Assembly (NCBI GenBank): GCA_002118135.1
Contig: BDIU01000155.1
Location: 1 to 64,000 of the forward strand
Source of the DNA: Trebouxia sp. TZW2008
Lineage: Eukaryota; Chlorophyta; Trebouxiophyceae; Trebouxiales; Trebouxiaceae
Direction of reading: 5' to 3'
Length of the DNA stretch: 64,000 nucleotides
Shown here: positions 1 through 10,700 of the stretch, piece by piece
How the letters are laid out: each line of letters begins with the position of its first letter
Position numbering within the stretch: position 1 is the first letter of the stretch
Made by a program: the position numbers and the translations under genes
Notes under the pieces: model-generated
What the model was told of the DNA's origin: nothing
Databases searched by the model: none
What the model saw: the letters and a program-made list of their open reading frames with translations, nothing else

Positions 1-500
1 CACACTTGGCCGCCAGCTGCTGCCACACCTGCACCCATCATACTAAGCAAATGCTGACTCAGCCGCTTGTTTTGTTAGAAGAGGTACTGACGCTGGCAGC
101 GAAGCTTTAATGCTTCAAACTAGAACTGACAAATCTGTTGCTGGGCACACTTGGCCGCCAGCTGCTGCCACACCTGTAGCCATCATAGCAATCAAATGCT
201 GACTCCGCCATGGCCGCCAGCTGCTGCCACACCTGCACCCAATATACTAAGCAAATGCTGACTCAGCTGCTTGTTTTGTTAGAAAAGGTACTGATGCTGG
301 CAGCAAAGGTTTGTTGCTTCAAACTAATACTGCCCCATCTGTTGCTGAGCACACTTAGCCGCCAGCTGCTGCCACACCTTCAGCCATCATAGTTATCAAA
401 TGCTGACTCAGCCACTTGTTGGTTAGGAGGCTTGCTGATGCTGGCATTGAAGATTTGCTGCTTCAAATTACAGCTGATACATCTGTCGCTGGGCACACTT
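1..500. repeat. Tandem repeat, period roughly 150-200 bp
   Basis: The first 500 bases hold about three to four diverged copies of a unit that begins near TTGGCCGCCAGCTGCTGCCA and continues through a shared AAATGCTGACTCAGC block and a GGTACTGACGCTGGCAGC block. Copies start near positions 7, 150, 208, 355 and 500, some of them truncated. The unit looks like the intronic exon-fragment repeats seen elsewhere in the window, but I could not link it to a recognisable exon. The stretch from 500 to about 1,030 shows no gene I can support. Confidence 0.7.
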
Positions 501-1030
501 GGCCGCCAGCTGCACCCACCCTACTAATGCAGCGCTGGCTCAACTGGACTTGATCCTGTGTCTCATCGAGCGAGGAGCTGATACTGACATCGAAGTCTTG
601 CTGCTTGTTACTGTTGCTCTTTCTTTATATCGGCGCTGTGCAAGGGCCAAATGGTTTCAATGCAGATGCAAGGTGGTGACACAAGCAAACAACAACATGA
701 CAATATGCGGATCAAACTGTCATTCAGCTGCACGTCAGCTGACTGGAAGCAAAAGCCCTTCAATTTGCTCAACACAAGCCAAGTCATGGCATGACAAAGC
801 GGCTTATCACGGATATAAGGCAGGGCAGCCACAAATTTCATGGCATGCTTGAAACTGCTCAGGCAAACACAAACTCAGGTGGTGAGTCATGCTGCTGTGC
901 TTTTAGTTACAGACAGCATCAACACCTTGACTGTGTGCGTCTTGACACCATGCAGTGATGTGCCCAGTACACAAGCATCAGTTGGCCCAACATAATTGGT
1001 GTAGGTGAGCACATGATCAAAATGGTTGGA

Positions 1031-1085
1031 GGCCCAACTAGGTACGCACAGAAGTTGATTGCTTCTGTACGTACCTAGTTGGGCC
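1031..1085. repeat. Foldback: 24-bp inverted repeat with 7-nt loop
   Basis: Positions 1031-1054 and 1062-1085 are inverted complements over 24 bp with one mismatch, around the loop TTGATTG. The right arm and its flank (to about 1110) resemble sequences at 5010-5075 (same orientation) and 33903-33985 (opposite orientation), so this is one member of a short dispersed repeat family. On the minus strand the shared part reads ARQAQQAxLxTYxSN, but I see no intact gene in it. Confidence 0.75.
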
Positions 1086-1111
1086 TGCTGAGCCTGCCTA
1101 GCCCACATTAG

Positions 1112-1196
1112 AATGGATGGATGGATGGATGGATGGATGGATGGATGGATGGATGGATGGATGGATGGATGGATGAATGGATGGATGGATGGATGG
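1112..1196. repeat. (ATGG)n microsatellite
   Basis: About twenty near-perfect tandem copies of the tetranucleotide GGAT/ATGG lie directly after the foldback flank. The long Ile-His-Pro-Ser open frame read through it on the minus strand is an artefact of the repeat. It lies in what appears to be an intron just downstream of the coiled-coil exon at 1229-1460. Confidence 0.95.
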
Positions 1197-1228
1197 ACGA
1201 TTGACTGAATGAAGCAGTTGGTCCTCAC

Positions 1229-4200
1229 CTGCTGCGTGTTGCCCTGCTGGGCTGCCAAACGGCCTTCAGCCCTATCACATCTGGCCTGTGCAGCTTGCAA
1301 CCGCCCATCAACCACTGCCGGCTGCCGATCTGGCGCCTGTGCTTGAGCATGCTGGGCTTGAACCTGCGCCTGCAGCCTCTGCACTGAGACATTCAGCAGC
1401 TGCTCCTTCTGTGCATGCCTCTCTGCATCGGCTTGCTGTTGTGAGTCAGCGGCCTGACACCTGTGTATAGACAAAACCACAGGCATCAGGGCAAAGTGCA
1501 GCATGAAATGGCCTGTGTTTGAGCATGCTGGGTTTGAAACTGGGCCTGCAGCCTCTGCATTGTGGCATGCAATTGCTGCTCCTTCTGTGCATGCCTCTCT
1601 GCATCAGCTTGTCTTCGTGACTCAGCAGCTTCACACCTGCACACCATCAGCATTGTCATCAACAGCAATAGACTAGTACAATATATACAACAGGATCTAA
1701 ACTTGCACTCTGTTGGTTTGTGGCATGCAGCTGCTGTTGAACAGCAGCACCGAAAGAATTCACAATCTGCCTGTCACATGGACTCTCCTCAGCACTGGTG
1801 CCCACTGCTCACCTGGTACCACATACTTGTTCTGCATACTTGTTGGCTATTGCATTGTGGCAGAGAACTTGTGGTGAACAAATGGCAGAAGCTTGCAACA
1901 GCATACCTTTCCTCAGCGGCCTGAACAGCTTCCTCAGCTTGTAGCAGCTGCTTGTTATGCTGCTGCAGCAGCTGCGCATGCTCCTCAAGCAGAAGCTGTG
2001 TTTCCTGTAGCTGCTGTTGTGTCTGTCCGTGCTGCTGCTGTGCGTTCTGCAGTTCCCGCTTGCATTCATCTACTTCGGCCACCTTGGCTCTCAGTTGCCC
2101 CTCAGCTGACTCCAGCAGCTCCACTGAGTCATGCAGCTTCTCCCTCAGCATCTCCAGCTCAGCCTGAGCAGCACCTGCTGCAGCAGCTCTCTTAGCAGCT
2201 GGCTACAGTGTGACTCACAGCTTCCTCAGCACCTGGCTAGAAAGTGAGTCATGCAGCTTGTCCCTGAGCATCTCAAGCTCAGCATGAGCAGGATATGCTG
2301 CAGCAAGTTCCTCAGAAACCAGCGATTGGTCAATGACAGCTGACTCTATTGACATGGAGGAGATTTGCAGAATGAGCGTCAGCACCTGGCGAGTTGAGTG
2401 GATCTGAAGTTGCCTGCAGCTGCTGTTCAGCCAGGGCAAGGGAAGCTGAACAGGCCGTCAGCTCAGCTTGCACTTGGTCCAGCCTGCATGCTTTGCTGTG
2501 CAGGTCTTGCTCTGACCGTGTGAGCAGGGTTGTGGAGCGCTGCAAGTCGGCTGTCAACTGCAGCACCTTTGACTCTAGCTGCTGTATGTATTGTCCCTGC
2601 CTGCACACACATGGCGCAGTGAGCACAAGGTCTGTGGGCATGCTTTGCTTTGCAGATCTTTCTCAGGTCGCATGAGCAGGGTTGTGGAGCAGTGCAGGTC
2701 GACTTTCAGCTGCAGCACCTTTGACTCTAGCTGTTGCTGTATGTGCTGCGCCTGCTGGCACATTGGTCGTTTTCAGGCACTGGGGGCTCTTTGCAACAGT
2801 CGCCAATCAGGTCTAATTCTGACTCAGTACTGTCAATTCTGCAGATGGGCAGATGCACTAGTAGGCAACTGGGCTGACAAGCATTGTAGGTTGAAGTGAG
2901 CAAAACTAAGGTAACATACACAAGAGTGCTGGGCCAACTGTCAACATCCCCAACAGCATATGAGAAGCCGCACCCGTCAGCATCTGACATGGTATCGAGA
3001 GCAGCATCTGAGTCTGGTGGGGGGTAGGGGCTGGGGTAGGCAGCTGTTGCATGGCCCCCATGCTTGTTGCCTGTCAGCTGAGACAATACTGCCTGCATAC
3101 AGTGAGCGGTGTGACTTTGAGATTGGGCAATGCAAATGAGCAAGCACCGTCTAAGTCTGGTGGAGGATAGGGGTGGGGTAGAACGTGGGGTAGGGGCTGG
3201 GACAGGCAGCTGGGGCATGGCCCCCATGTTGTTGCCTGTCAGCTGAGACAACACTGCCTGCATACAGTGAGCTGTGTAATGTATGACTTTGAGATTGGGC
3301 AGTGCAAATGAGCAAGCAGCGTCTGAGTCTGGTGGAGGATAGGGGTTGGGGTAGAATGTGGGGTAGGGGCTGGGATAGGCAGCTGTTGCATGCCCCCCAT
3401 GCTTGTTGCCTGTCAGCTGAGACAGCACTGCCTGCACAAAGTGAGCTGTGTGATGCATGATTTTCAGGTTGTGCAATGCAACTAAGCAAGCAGCATCAGC
3501 GTGTGACGAGGATGGGTGTTGGGATGGGCGGTGGGAGGTGGGGTAGGCCGCTGTGCGCTCGCTCATCTGCTCGTCGCCTGTCAGCTGAGACAATATTGCC
3601 AGCGCAGGCCCCAGACTTTTGTGATGCTTACCATGCAAGTGACATGAGTCAGCATTCAGCAAAAAATTCTGTATGCAAGCTAATGCTGGTTGCACGCATA
3701 GGTTTTGGGCAATGTTTGAACTATGTTTCAAGCTGAGAGAGCATAGCTGAGGCATGCTGACAATGCAGGTTACATGCGAATGGCGAATGGAGTCTCTTTC
3801 AGCAGTGGCAGCCAGTGCATTCAAAAGTCACAGGTCATAGTGTCTTTGCATCAAAATGCTCAACTTTGTGAGCTTTTGTAGCAGTTGAAAGCATGCAAGA
3901 CAGAATGCCACTAGACTTTGCTTGTGACACAGTACCAAATAGACTGCTTTCTGATCTAGTGAATTCATGTTTGAGAAGACAAGCACAAGCAGACTGAGAA
4001 AACAGTACAGGATTGACACAAAATGACAATGATACAGACAATGATTGCTATGTAGTTCATGATTATTCAAACAATGGCAACAATTTAACACAGTCAAGAC
4101 AATCGCATGCAATACCTCCATCCTGGCTTCTGCATCTCTGAGCTCCTGTTGCAGCGCAGTGCTGCTGTCCTGCAGGGCAGCCTGCAGCCCCTCAACCTGC

Positions 4201-6998
4201 CCTGCCACGCCATCACCCCTGCTCTCAAAAGTTCCTCCTGTAAAGGGCAATTCATGACCCTGTGCCGTTTGCCAGTTGAAAGGCTCCTGGTCCATGAGCC
4301 TGATTGTAGAGCCCATCAAGCTGACAGCTGTTGCCCTTTGCTGGTGCTGGCTGACAGGCTCCTCAACCTGCCCTGCCTGGCCAGCACCCCTGCCATCCAA
4401 TATTGGCTCGTCGAAGGGGACCTCAAGAGGCATCCCAGCATCCTCTGCCCTTTGCCATTGCTGGCTGAAAGGCGCCTGCTCCACAGGCCTGTCTGAGACC
4501 TTCAAGCTGACAGCTGATTCCCTTTGCTGTTGCTGGCTGAAAAGCTCCTCAAGCAAGTCAGCGGGCGCCTGTGCAGGCCCCGTCAGCCTACTTGAGCTGC
4601 CCTTTGATCTGCCCTTCGGGCTGCCCTCCAAGCTTTCAGCTGTTTCCCTTTGCCACTGCTGACCAGAAGGCACTCCTATCAGGTCAGAGGGTGTCTGCTC
4701 AGAGCCCGCAGGATCACCAGAGGGCATGCTGGCAGGCAGATTTTGCTTCTGGTGCAGGTGAGGCTTGCCCATGTCAGACCTGTCCATGCTGTGCTGGCGG
4801 TACACCTTCAATAATAGCAACTGCCATAGTGAATGGGCGTTTTCAGACAGAAGGAACAGCACAGTACTCTTGTCTCCTTGAAGCTGTCACCGGCCAGCAG
4901 CAGAAAGTGCGCTAGCCTGGTATATGCATGCCTGACATGTCTCGCTCTGAGTAACAGTACCGGCCAGAGATACAAATGGTTGAGAAGAGCACATGACTGA
5001 ACTGGTCAAAGACAAACGATTGCTCAAGTACGTATCTAGCCGGGCTTGCTGAGCCTGTCTAGCACACATTTAGATTGAAAATGAATTGGACAGAGACACT
5101 GGCAGTTCTAAGACAAGCTAGTAGTGATGCATCATTGTCAATGTTCAAGGTGTAGAGCTCACCTCAGTGATGCTCCTCAAGGGAGTCCTGGCATGCAAAG
5201 CGCTGTTCCTGGATCTTGTCCTCACAGCCGCCGGCAGCTGCAGTTTAGCATTCACACCCTCTATGTACCCCTCCAACAAACTGCTTCTGCCAGCACCAAT
5301 CAAACCACCTCCACCACACTCTGTAGCCTTGCCCTGATTGTTCATAGCATCATTCTGACCTGACAAATTGCTCCTGCCAGCACTGATCAAGCCATCACTG
5401 CCAAACTCTGCAGCTTTGCTCTGACTCCTCTTGTTATGTGCTTTGCCACTGCCAATCAAGCCACCACTACCAAGCTCAACGGCTTTGCTCTGACTGTTCA
5501 TACCAACAACGTACTCTTTGCCAGCAGCTGGCACAGCAGCCGACTTGCTGCTACTATCAGTGTAGCGCTGACGCTGTTCATGCCAGGCTGGTGCAACATT
5601 TTCGCTCTGCTCACCATCACTGCTCACTCTTCTGAGCAAAGCGCTGTCACCTTGTGACTCTTGTGCCTGCTGTTTGAAGTTCTGCTGTTTGATGCTGGCT
5701 AACATGCTGTGGTGCGCCCCTGCATGACTGCTGCTGGTGAGAGAGCTTGAGACAGACGCTGACTTCCCATGGTTTGAACAGCGGCTGTCAGAAGGCCAAG
5801 AGCTTGAGACAGACGCTGACTTCATGTGGTCTGTATAACAGCTGTCAGAAGGCCTAGAGTTTGAGACAGACCCTGACCGGCTGTGATCTGGACAGCAGCT
5901 GTCAAAAGGTTGAGTGTCATGATCATGACTTTCTGCCAGGTGATTGGTGTACCAGTGATGAGGGGAGTCAAAGCTTCCGTTGTTGTGATGCTGCTGGTCG
6001 TTTGCAATAGAGGTGGGGGTGTCTTGGGACTGTGAAGGGGAAAGCTTGCAAGCCTCATGCAAGATGTCCAAGATGTCTGGCTCACTGTGTGTGTATGCGA
6101 GAGGACTGGCTGTGTCCACAAAGGCGGTGATAGCCTGCGCTGACAACTCATGCGCTGATGCAAGCTCTGGAGCTGTAGCTGCTTCCTGTGTATGCGATAG
6201 GCTGTGTGGCGCCTCTTGCAGAGGAGACGTCTGCGGTTGGGAAGAGTTTGTTGTGTGCTGAGCTGGAGGTGATACAGAGCATGCATTGCGCTTTGGAGTC
6301 ACAGTTCTATGCTGCAGGTCAGCAGTAGAAAGTGTTTGAAGTGGTGATGGCTCTTGCCGAGCAGGAGTTTGCTGTTGTGAGGAGTCTGATGTGTGCTGAG
6401 GTGGAGGGGATACAGAGCATGCCTTACGCTTGGGAGTCACAATCCTATGCTGCAATTCAGCAGCCAGTGCTGAATCTGGTGACACAGTTGGCGTGAGCTC
6501 TGGAGTTACAATCCTGTGCTGTAGGGCATCAGCATGAGGTGCTAGTCCTGGTGACGCCGTGCTTTCTGGGAGTTCTGCTACTGTGCAGGCAGGGCTTGCT
6601 GATCTGCTGGTGAACCAAGCTGGAAGCTGCAGGACTGGCGCAGTCATGACGCTGTCGACTTGCTGCAGCAGCAGGTTGACATCATGGTCAAGCTGCTGAG
6701 ATGCACGCACTGCCTCTGGCACTGACTCTTCATGCTGAGCTGAGCTGCAGTCTGGCTGTGCAAGGCTGGTGCAGGATCTGTTGCTGCTGCAGCTAGAGCT
6801 GCCTGACAGACACCTTGCATTCGATGCTGCGCTGTTGCTGCCTTGCTGTGAACTGCCCTCTCTGCTGCTTGTTGTTGATGTTGCAGACGCTGCTGGCGAC
6901 CCAAAGCGTGTCAGACCTCTATTTCTGATCAGCAGTCTCTCAAGCTCTGACTTGAGGCCGTCAAATTCTGCACAGAAGCAGTGTATTGTCTCTGTCAT
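1229..6998 (-). CDS. Large disordered and coiled-coil protein, function not recognised (3' end unresolved)
   Basis: Not assigned to a family. The start is the ATG at 6998, which lies at the edge of a CpG-rich promoter-like stretch. Exon 1 (5163-6998, 612 codons) opens with a short amphipathic helix (CAEFDGLKSELERLL) and then becomes Ser/Gln/Thr-rich and disordered. It contains several internal repeats: LQHRxVTPKRxACSVSPP (residues roughly 165-250), PSDSxxxxHxKSASVSSS, and GGLIGAGRS-type units. The TPKR motifs match the CDK site consensus S/T-P-x-K/R. Exon 2 (4116-4820, 235 codons, in phase) carries about five SQQxQRxxAVSL repeats. Later exons (about 3085, 2411-2600, 1907-2190, 1229-1460) encode Q/E/A-rich heptad sequence typical of long coiled coils. 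Exons 1 and 2 have clean GT-AG borders; the later exon chain is uncertain because several exons are accompanied by partial tandem copies. A scaffold or centrosomal/cytoskeletal role is possible but is only a guess from composition. Confidence 0.6.
1505..1637 (-). pseudogene. Partial copy of the coiled-coil exon at 1229-1460
   Basis: On the minus strand this segment reads CEAAESRRQADAERHAQKEQ and continues with LQAQFQTQHAQ. It parallels the start of the next exon (CQAADSQQQADAERHAQKEQ, LQAQVQAQHAQ). It has the same acceptor context (CAG followed by GTGT) but stops before the second half of the exon and has no clear donor. I read it as an exon-start duplication left in the upstream intron. Confidence 0.65.
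2630..2762 (-). pseudogene. Partial copy of the coiled-coil exon at 2411-2600
   Basis: The minus-strand reading QQLESKVLQLKVDLHCSTTL duplicates QQLESKVLQLTADLQRSTTL of the downstream exon and diverges after DLQSKA, where the true exon continues RLDQVQAELTAC. The copy lies upstream in the direction of transcription and contains only the exon's 5' part, as in the other duplications of this window. Confidence 0.65.
3040..3620 (-). repeat. Fourfold tandem repeat, period about 165-180 bp, exon-like
   Basis: Four copies start (minus strand) near 3605, 3430, 3250 and 3085. Each begins with an acceptor-like TGCAG followed by a reading close to AVLSQLTGNKHGGHATAAYP, then a proline/tyrosine/aspartate stretch. 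Reading is open through about 1.1 kb (2727-3824), so I cannot tell whether all copies are translated as an in-frame protein repeat or only the last one (near 3085, followed by DSDAALDTMSDADG and a donor near 2930) is an exon. By analogy with NOP14 intron 4 the latter is more likely. Confidence 0.6.
5010..5075. repeat. Dispersed repeat copy (family of 1031-1110)
   Basis: The stretch around GTACGTATCTAGCCGGGC, followed by TTGCTGAGCCTGTCTAGCAC, matches the right arm and flank of the foldback at 1031-1110. The left arm of the hairpin is degraded here. It lies between exons 1 and 2 of the minus-strand coiled-coil gene. Confidence 0.6.
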
Positions 6999-7799
6999 TC
7001 TTTGACCGCCGTGAACGGCCTGTTATGCATCAGCGGGCGACAAGCTCACGTGAAGGCGAAGCGAGAGACCGTTCATCTACTTGATCTGGAGACATGCTTC
7101 AGAGCAAACAGAAGGTCATGCTCCGCGGCACATGAGCAAAGTCGATGCTGTTACTGCATGTCCATGTTAACGTGTTGGCAAAGCTGCCAGGAGCGGCTTT
7201 CGGAACACCTCACCAGTGCCTATGTTCGAGTATCGTAAAGTTTGAATCTGCAGCTGACAGCTGCAGCTGCCATGCATTGCAGCCATCATGGTATTGCTGC
7301 AAGGCAGGCAAGCTGCTAAGCTTGTGAAGTCATTTGACAAGTCTGCTGCCATCCGACTCTAAATCTGCCGATGTGCTCAGTCTTGCTGCCGAGTGAGCTG
7401 TTTCAACGCCTGATCTCAAGCATAAATGTCAAAAAGCTTCAAACATGGCACTGCATGCTCCTGACACATTGTCATGACACATTACATATGTTGTACAAGC
7501 AATCAAGAGGTCGCCTGGCTTTCAATTGACAAACAGGAGCGGAGTCATGCCACATTGTATGGCCTTGTTGCATCACCCTTCAGGGAAGGCACCATTCTGC
7601 CTGCCACTAAGCCTTGTCAGCGTGCCCTCACAACCCTTGATCTGGTCACTCAAACGGACACTGATGCATGCATTACAATCCTGACATATGCGACACATGC
7701 AAGCACTACACATTCACCAATACAAACGAAATTTTCTGAACTCATAGTGCGCATCTAGACTTATGGGTGCACGGCAAGGCAAGGCCTGGCAACAAGCAA
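6999..7799. promoter_or_regulatory. Intergenic: promoter of the 6998 gene and 3' flank of NOP14
   Basis: No gene seen. The first ~110 bases upstream of the ATG at 6998 are visibly CpG-rich (CCGCCGTGAACGGCC, GCGGGCGACAAG, GGCGAAGCGAGAGACCG), like the 5' ends of the other genes here. The remainder is CpG-poor and carries the likely NOP14 polyadenylation region. No TATA box is convincing. Confidence 0.5.
7673..7677 (-). terminator. Candidate TGTAA polyadenylation signal of NOP14
   Basis: TTACA on the plus strand gives TGTAA on the NOP14 coding strand, about 125 nt after the stop codon. TGTAA is the established poly(A) signal of many chlorophyte algae. A 5-mer occurs often by chance, so confidence is modest. 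Confidence 0.35.
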
Positions 7800-10700
7800 C
7801 TATCGCCTGCTTTGGCCCTTGCCCTTCTTCCACATGCCGCCCTGGCCACCAGACTTGAAGTCTGACTCCTGTTGTTGCAGGAGGGACATGGCCTTCTGAT
7901 ATGCCCCAGCTCTTTCCGCCTTGGCTTGCGCCTTTTCCTTATCCTTCTCATCTGACAGGCAGACTGCATCCTTGCGCAGCTCACGCATCGCACCTCGCTT
8001 CTCCTTGTTCACCTGGCGCTTAAGCCGCTTCTGTTCAGCACGCTCCCTGCAATTGCCATTCACATTGATGATGTGACACCTGATGCCAATTGTGATGCTG
8101 AAGGCATTGAATGATTACATGTTCTGGCATAGGTGCTACATGTGAGTTGCGCAAGTCTTGTTTGCAGAACAAGCTGGGGTCGGGCATCACAATGCACAGT
8201 TCAGATGCAATACAACAACAGACTTGAAGGAGTCAGTGAAGATAAGCTGCACAGCATGGAGCTGCAGAGGGTCTGCAGACTGAGTTCTTAACAGTGGCAT
8301 ACATGATTGTGCATTTCTTGAATTGCCAGCAAGCAACGACATCTGTTTGAGAAAGGCGCTGCCTATGCCACACTCCAGACAACAAAGAATCCTGGCGATA
8401 GTCTTGTGCTAGCTCCTGCTGTTGTGCTGATGGCATGTGCAGTTAGCAGGGTGCATTGACAGGCATATGCACAGCATATAAGCAGCCGGGGCCAACAGAA
8501 AGCAAGCACACCTGTCAGGGTCATAATCCTTGCCAGCCACAAACTCCTCCTCAAACTGAGGGTTGTACTGCCTGACATCAGCCAACCTTGCTGCTGCCTT
8601 GCGCACCAAAGGCCGCCGCTGCGCGATGCAGTCCTGACTCTGTGAGCTGATTTTGCCATGCAGCTGGTTCGCTAGACTTGCCACATCCTGCAAAGTACAG
8701 ACAATCTTGTGATTCACATCAAGCAGAGCCCTGACCCTGTGAACTACTTGTGCTGCAGCTGCTCCACTAGACTTGCCACATCGAGCAAAATTGACTGAGA
8801 CCAAGAAGTCACTACATTTGTTTTGTCAAGAAGGGCAATGCAGTCCTGACTGTGTGAGCTAATTCTGCCATGCAGCTGGTCCACTAGGCTTGGCACATTC
8901 TTCAATGCACAGACAATCTCCATTGAAAAGTGTTTTGTGCCTTGTATCAAACAAGACACCAAGTCCTTGAGGTGATTGCCCTTTGTAGCTGCACCACTAG
9001 ACGTGCCACAGCACAGATGGATTAAACCGCAAGTCAATGCACATTTTGTATCAAGCAGGGCAGTCATAGCTCTATTGTAAACAAGCATGATCATACGATA
9101 TTGAACTGCGTTCTTCATACAACGGTGATGACTTAAATGAATATGTGACATACTATGCTTGTGCAGCGTTCACAACAGCTGGAATTGTATTCCTTCATGA
9201 CATTCTGACAAGCAGCCTTTGCCCTCTTGTTCAATGCTGTGCAATCACATGACAGCTATGCCGCATATGGCAATGCTGCATGCACAATCGCACCTGCATA
9301 TTTCAATGAGGACATCTGCTGACAGCTCATGAGTGACGGTGCCAAAAGTGGCAGCAAGCTCGCTTGACCAGATGTGACACTGTAACTCACCTGTGGCAGC
9401 TGGTTGCCTCGCTGCAGCTCTGACAGTGTCTTCAGAGCAGAAGCAAACAGCTCCGGAAAAGATACCAAGCCAGCAAACACCTCTGCAGCTCTGGCCACCA
9501 CTCCGAGCGCTGCCTGTAGCAAGCTGATCCTAAAGCTGTCTGCCTGAAACAGTGCATCATTGGCAGATGACTGGAGGACTTGTGCCATGCTGAGCGGTGC
9601 TGTGGATTCTGAACTGCTTGACCAAGTGCCAGCAGGTGACAGCCACCGCTGGGCGGGGTCCACAGCTGTGGCGGGCAGTGGCAGGGCAGATATGAGGAGG
9701 GTGGAGGCGAAGGTGAGGGGCTCCGGAACCAGACGCTGCCCAGGGGCGGCCATGTGAAGGGCCAGACTTGACAACAGCAGTCCTGCAGCTCACAAAGCAG
9801 AGTCAGATGGCAGAAATCAAATTTTGCAAGGCTAAAGGCTATGACAGCAACATCAGCATGCAAGACTCTTCAATAGCGCTGTCATAGCAAGTTTTGGCTC
9901 CGTGGCTGTATGACCACAGTAATAGTCACCCTTGACAAGCCACTGTTGAATGATTGGCATTTGCACAATTGAATCAAGAGAGACTGACAGCAGGCAGGGA
10001 TCCAGCTGTCTACATCGACACACTCAGCAGGCTGGGAGAGTCCTCATGCACAGCTGTGTGATGTTTCAGCAACAGCAGCTAATCTTCAGAATGCAGCTCC
10101 TGGCACTAAGATGAGCCCTGATGAGCTAAAGCCGCCAAGGGTTGGATGAAGCATCTGTACACACATGACCCTCTAGCACAAAGCTTCATCATGTCAAGTC
10201 TGGCATACTGTATTGCCACAGGCATCAGATTGTCACCATGGACATCTGATCCTGTCACAGCACGAAGAGACGGCGGGGCAAAACGCGACATAAGAGGGGG
10301 GTTTTTGTGGCAAAATGGCTCACCAACAGCAGCATCTCGGTGGCAGGTGACAGGACACAAGGAGAGGTAGGAGCTGGTCAGCAGAGCCAAGGGGGTTGTG
10401 ACAGGACGCCTCTTATCACTAATTGGGAACACTGTGGCCCATAGCTTCAGCCACATGTAAGGGCTTGGGTATTGGACGGGAGGCAAGTGAGGTGTTTTGC
10501 AGCAGAGTAACTTACCAACAGCAGCATCTTGGTGACAGGTGACTGGGCACAGGGAGAGGTAGGAGCTGGTGAGGAGGGCTAGAGGAGTTGTCACAGGATG
10601 GCGCTTGTCACTGACTGGGAAGACTGTAGCCCATAGCTTAAGCAACAGCACATCCCGAGCACCTGTGCAAAACACAAGGTCACTTTATTGTTTGCTGTCG

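Noticed and set aside
887..1504. 205-codon minus-strand frame with a long Ile-His-Pro-Ser run
   Set aside because: The run is the ATGG microsatellite. Only 1229-1460 of it is supported as coding, by coiled-coil composition, acceptor and donor.
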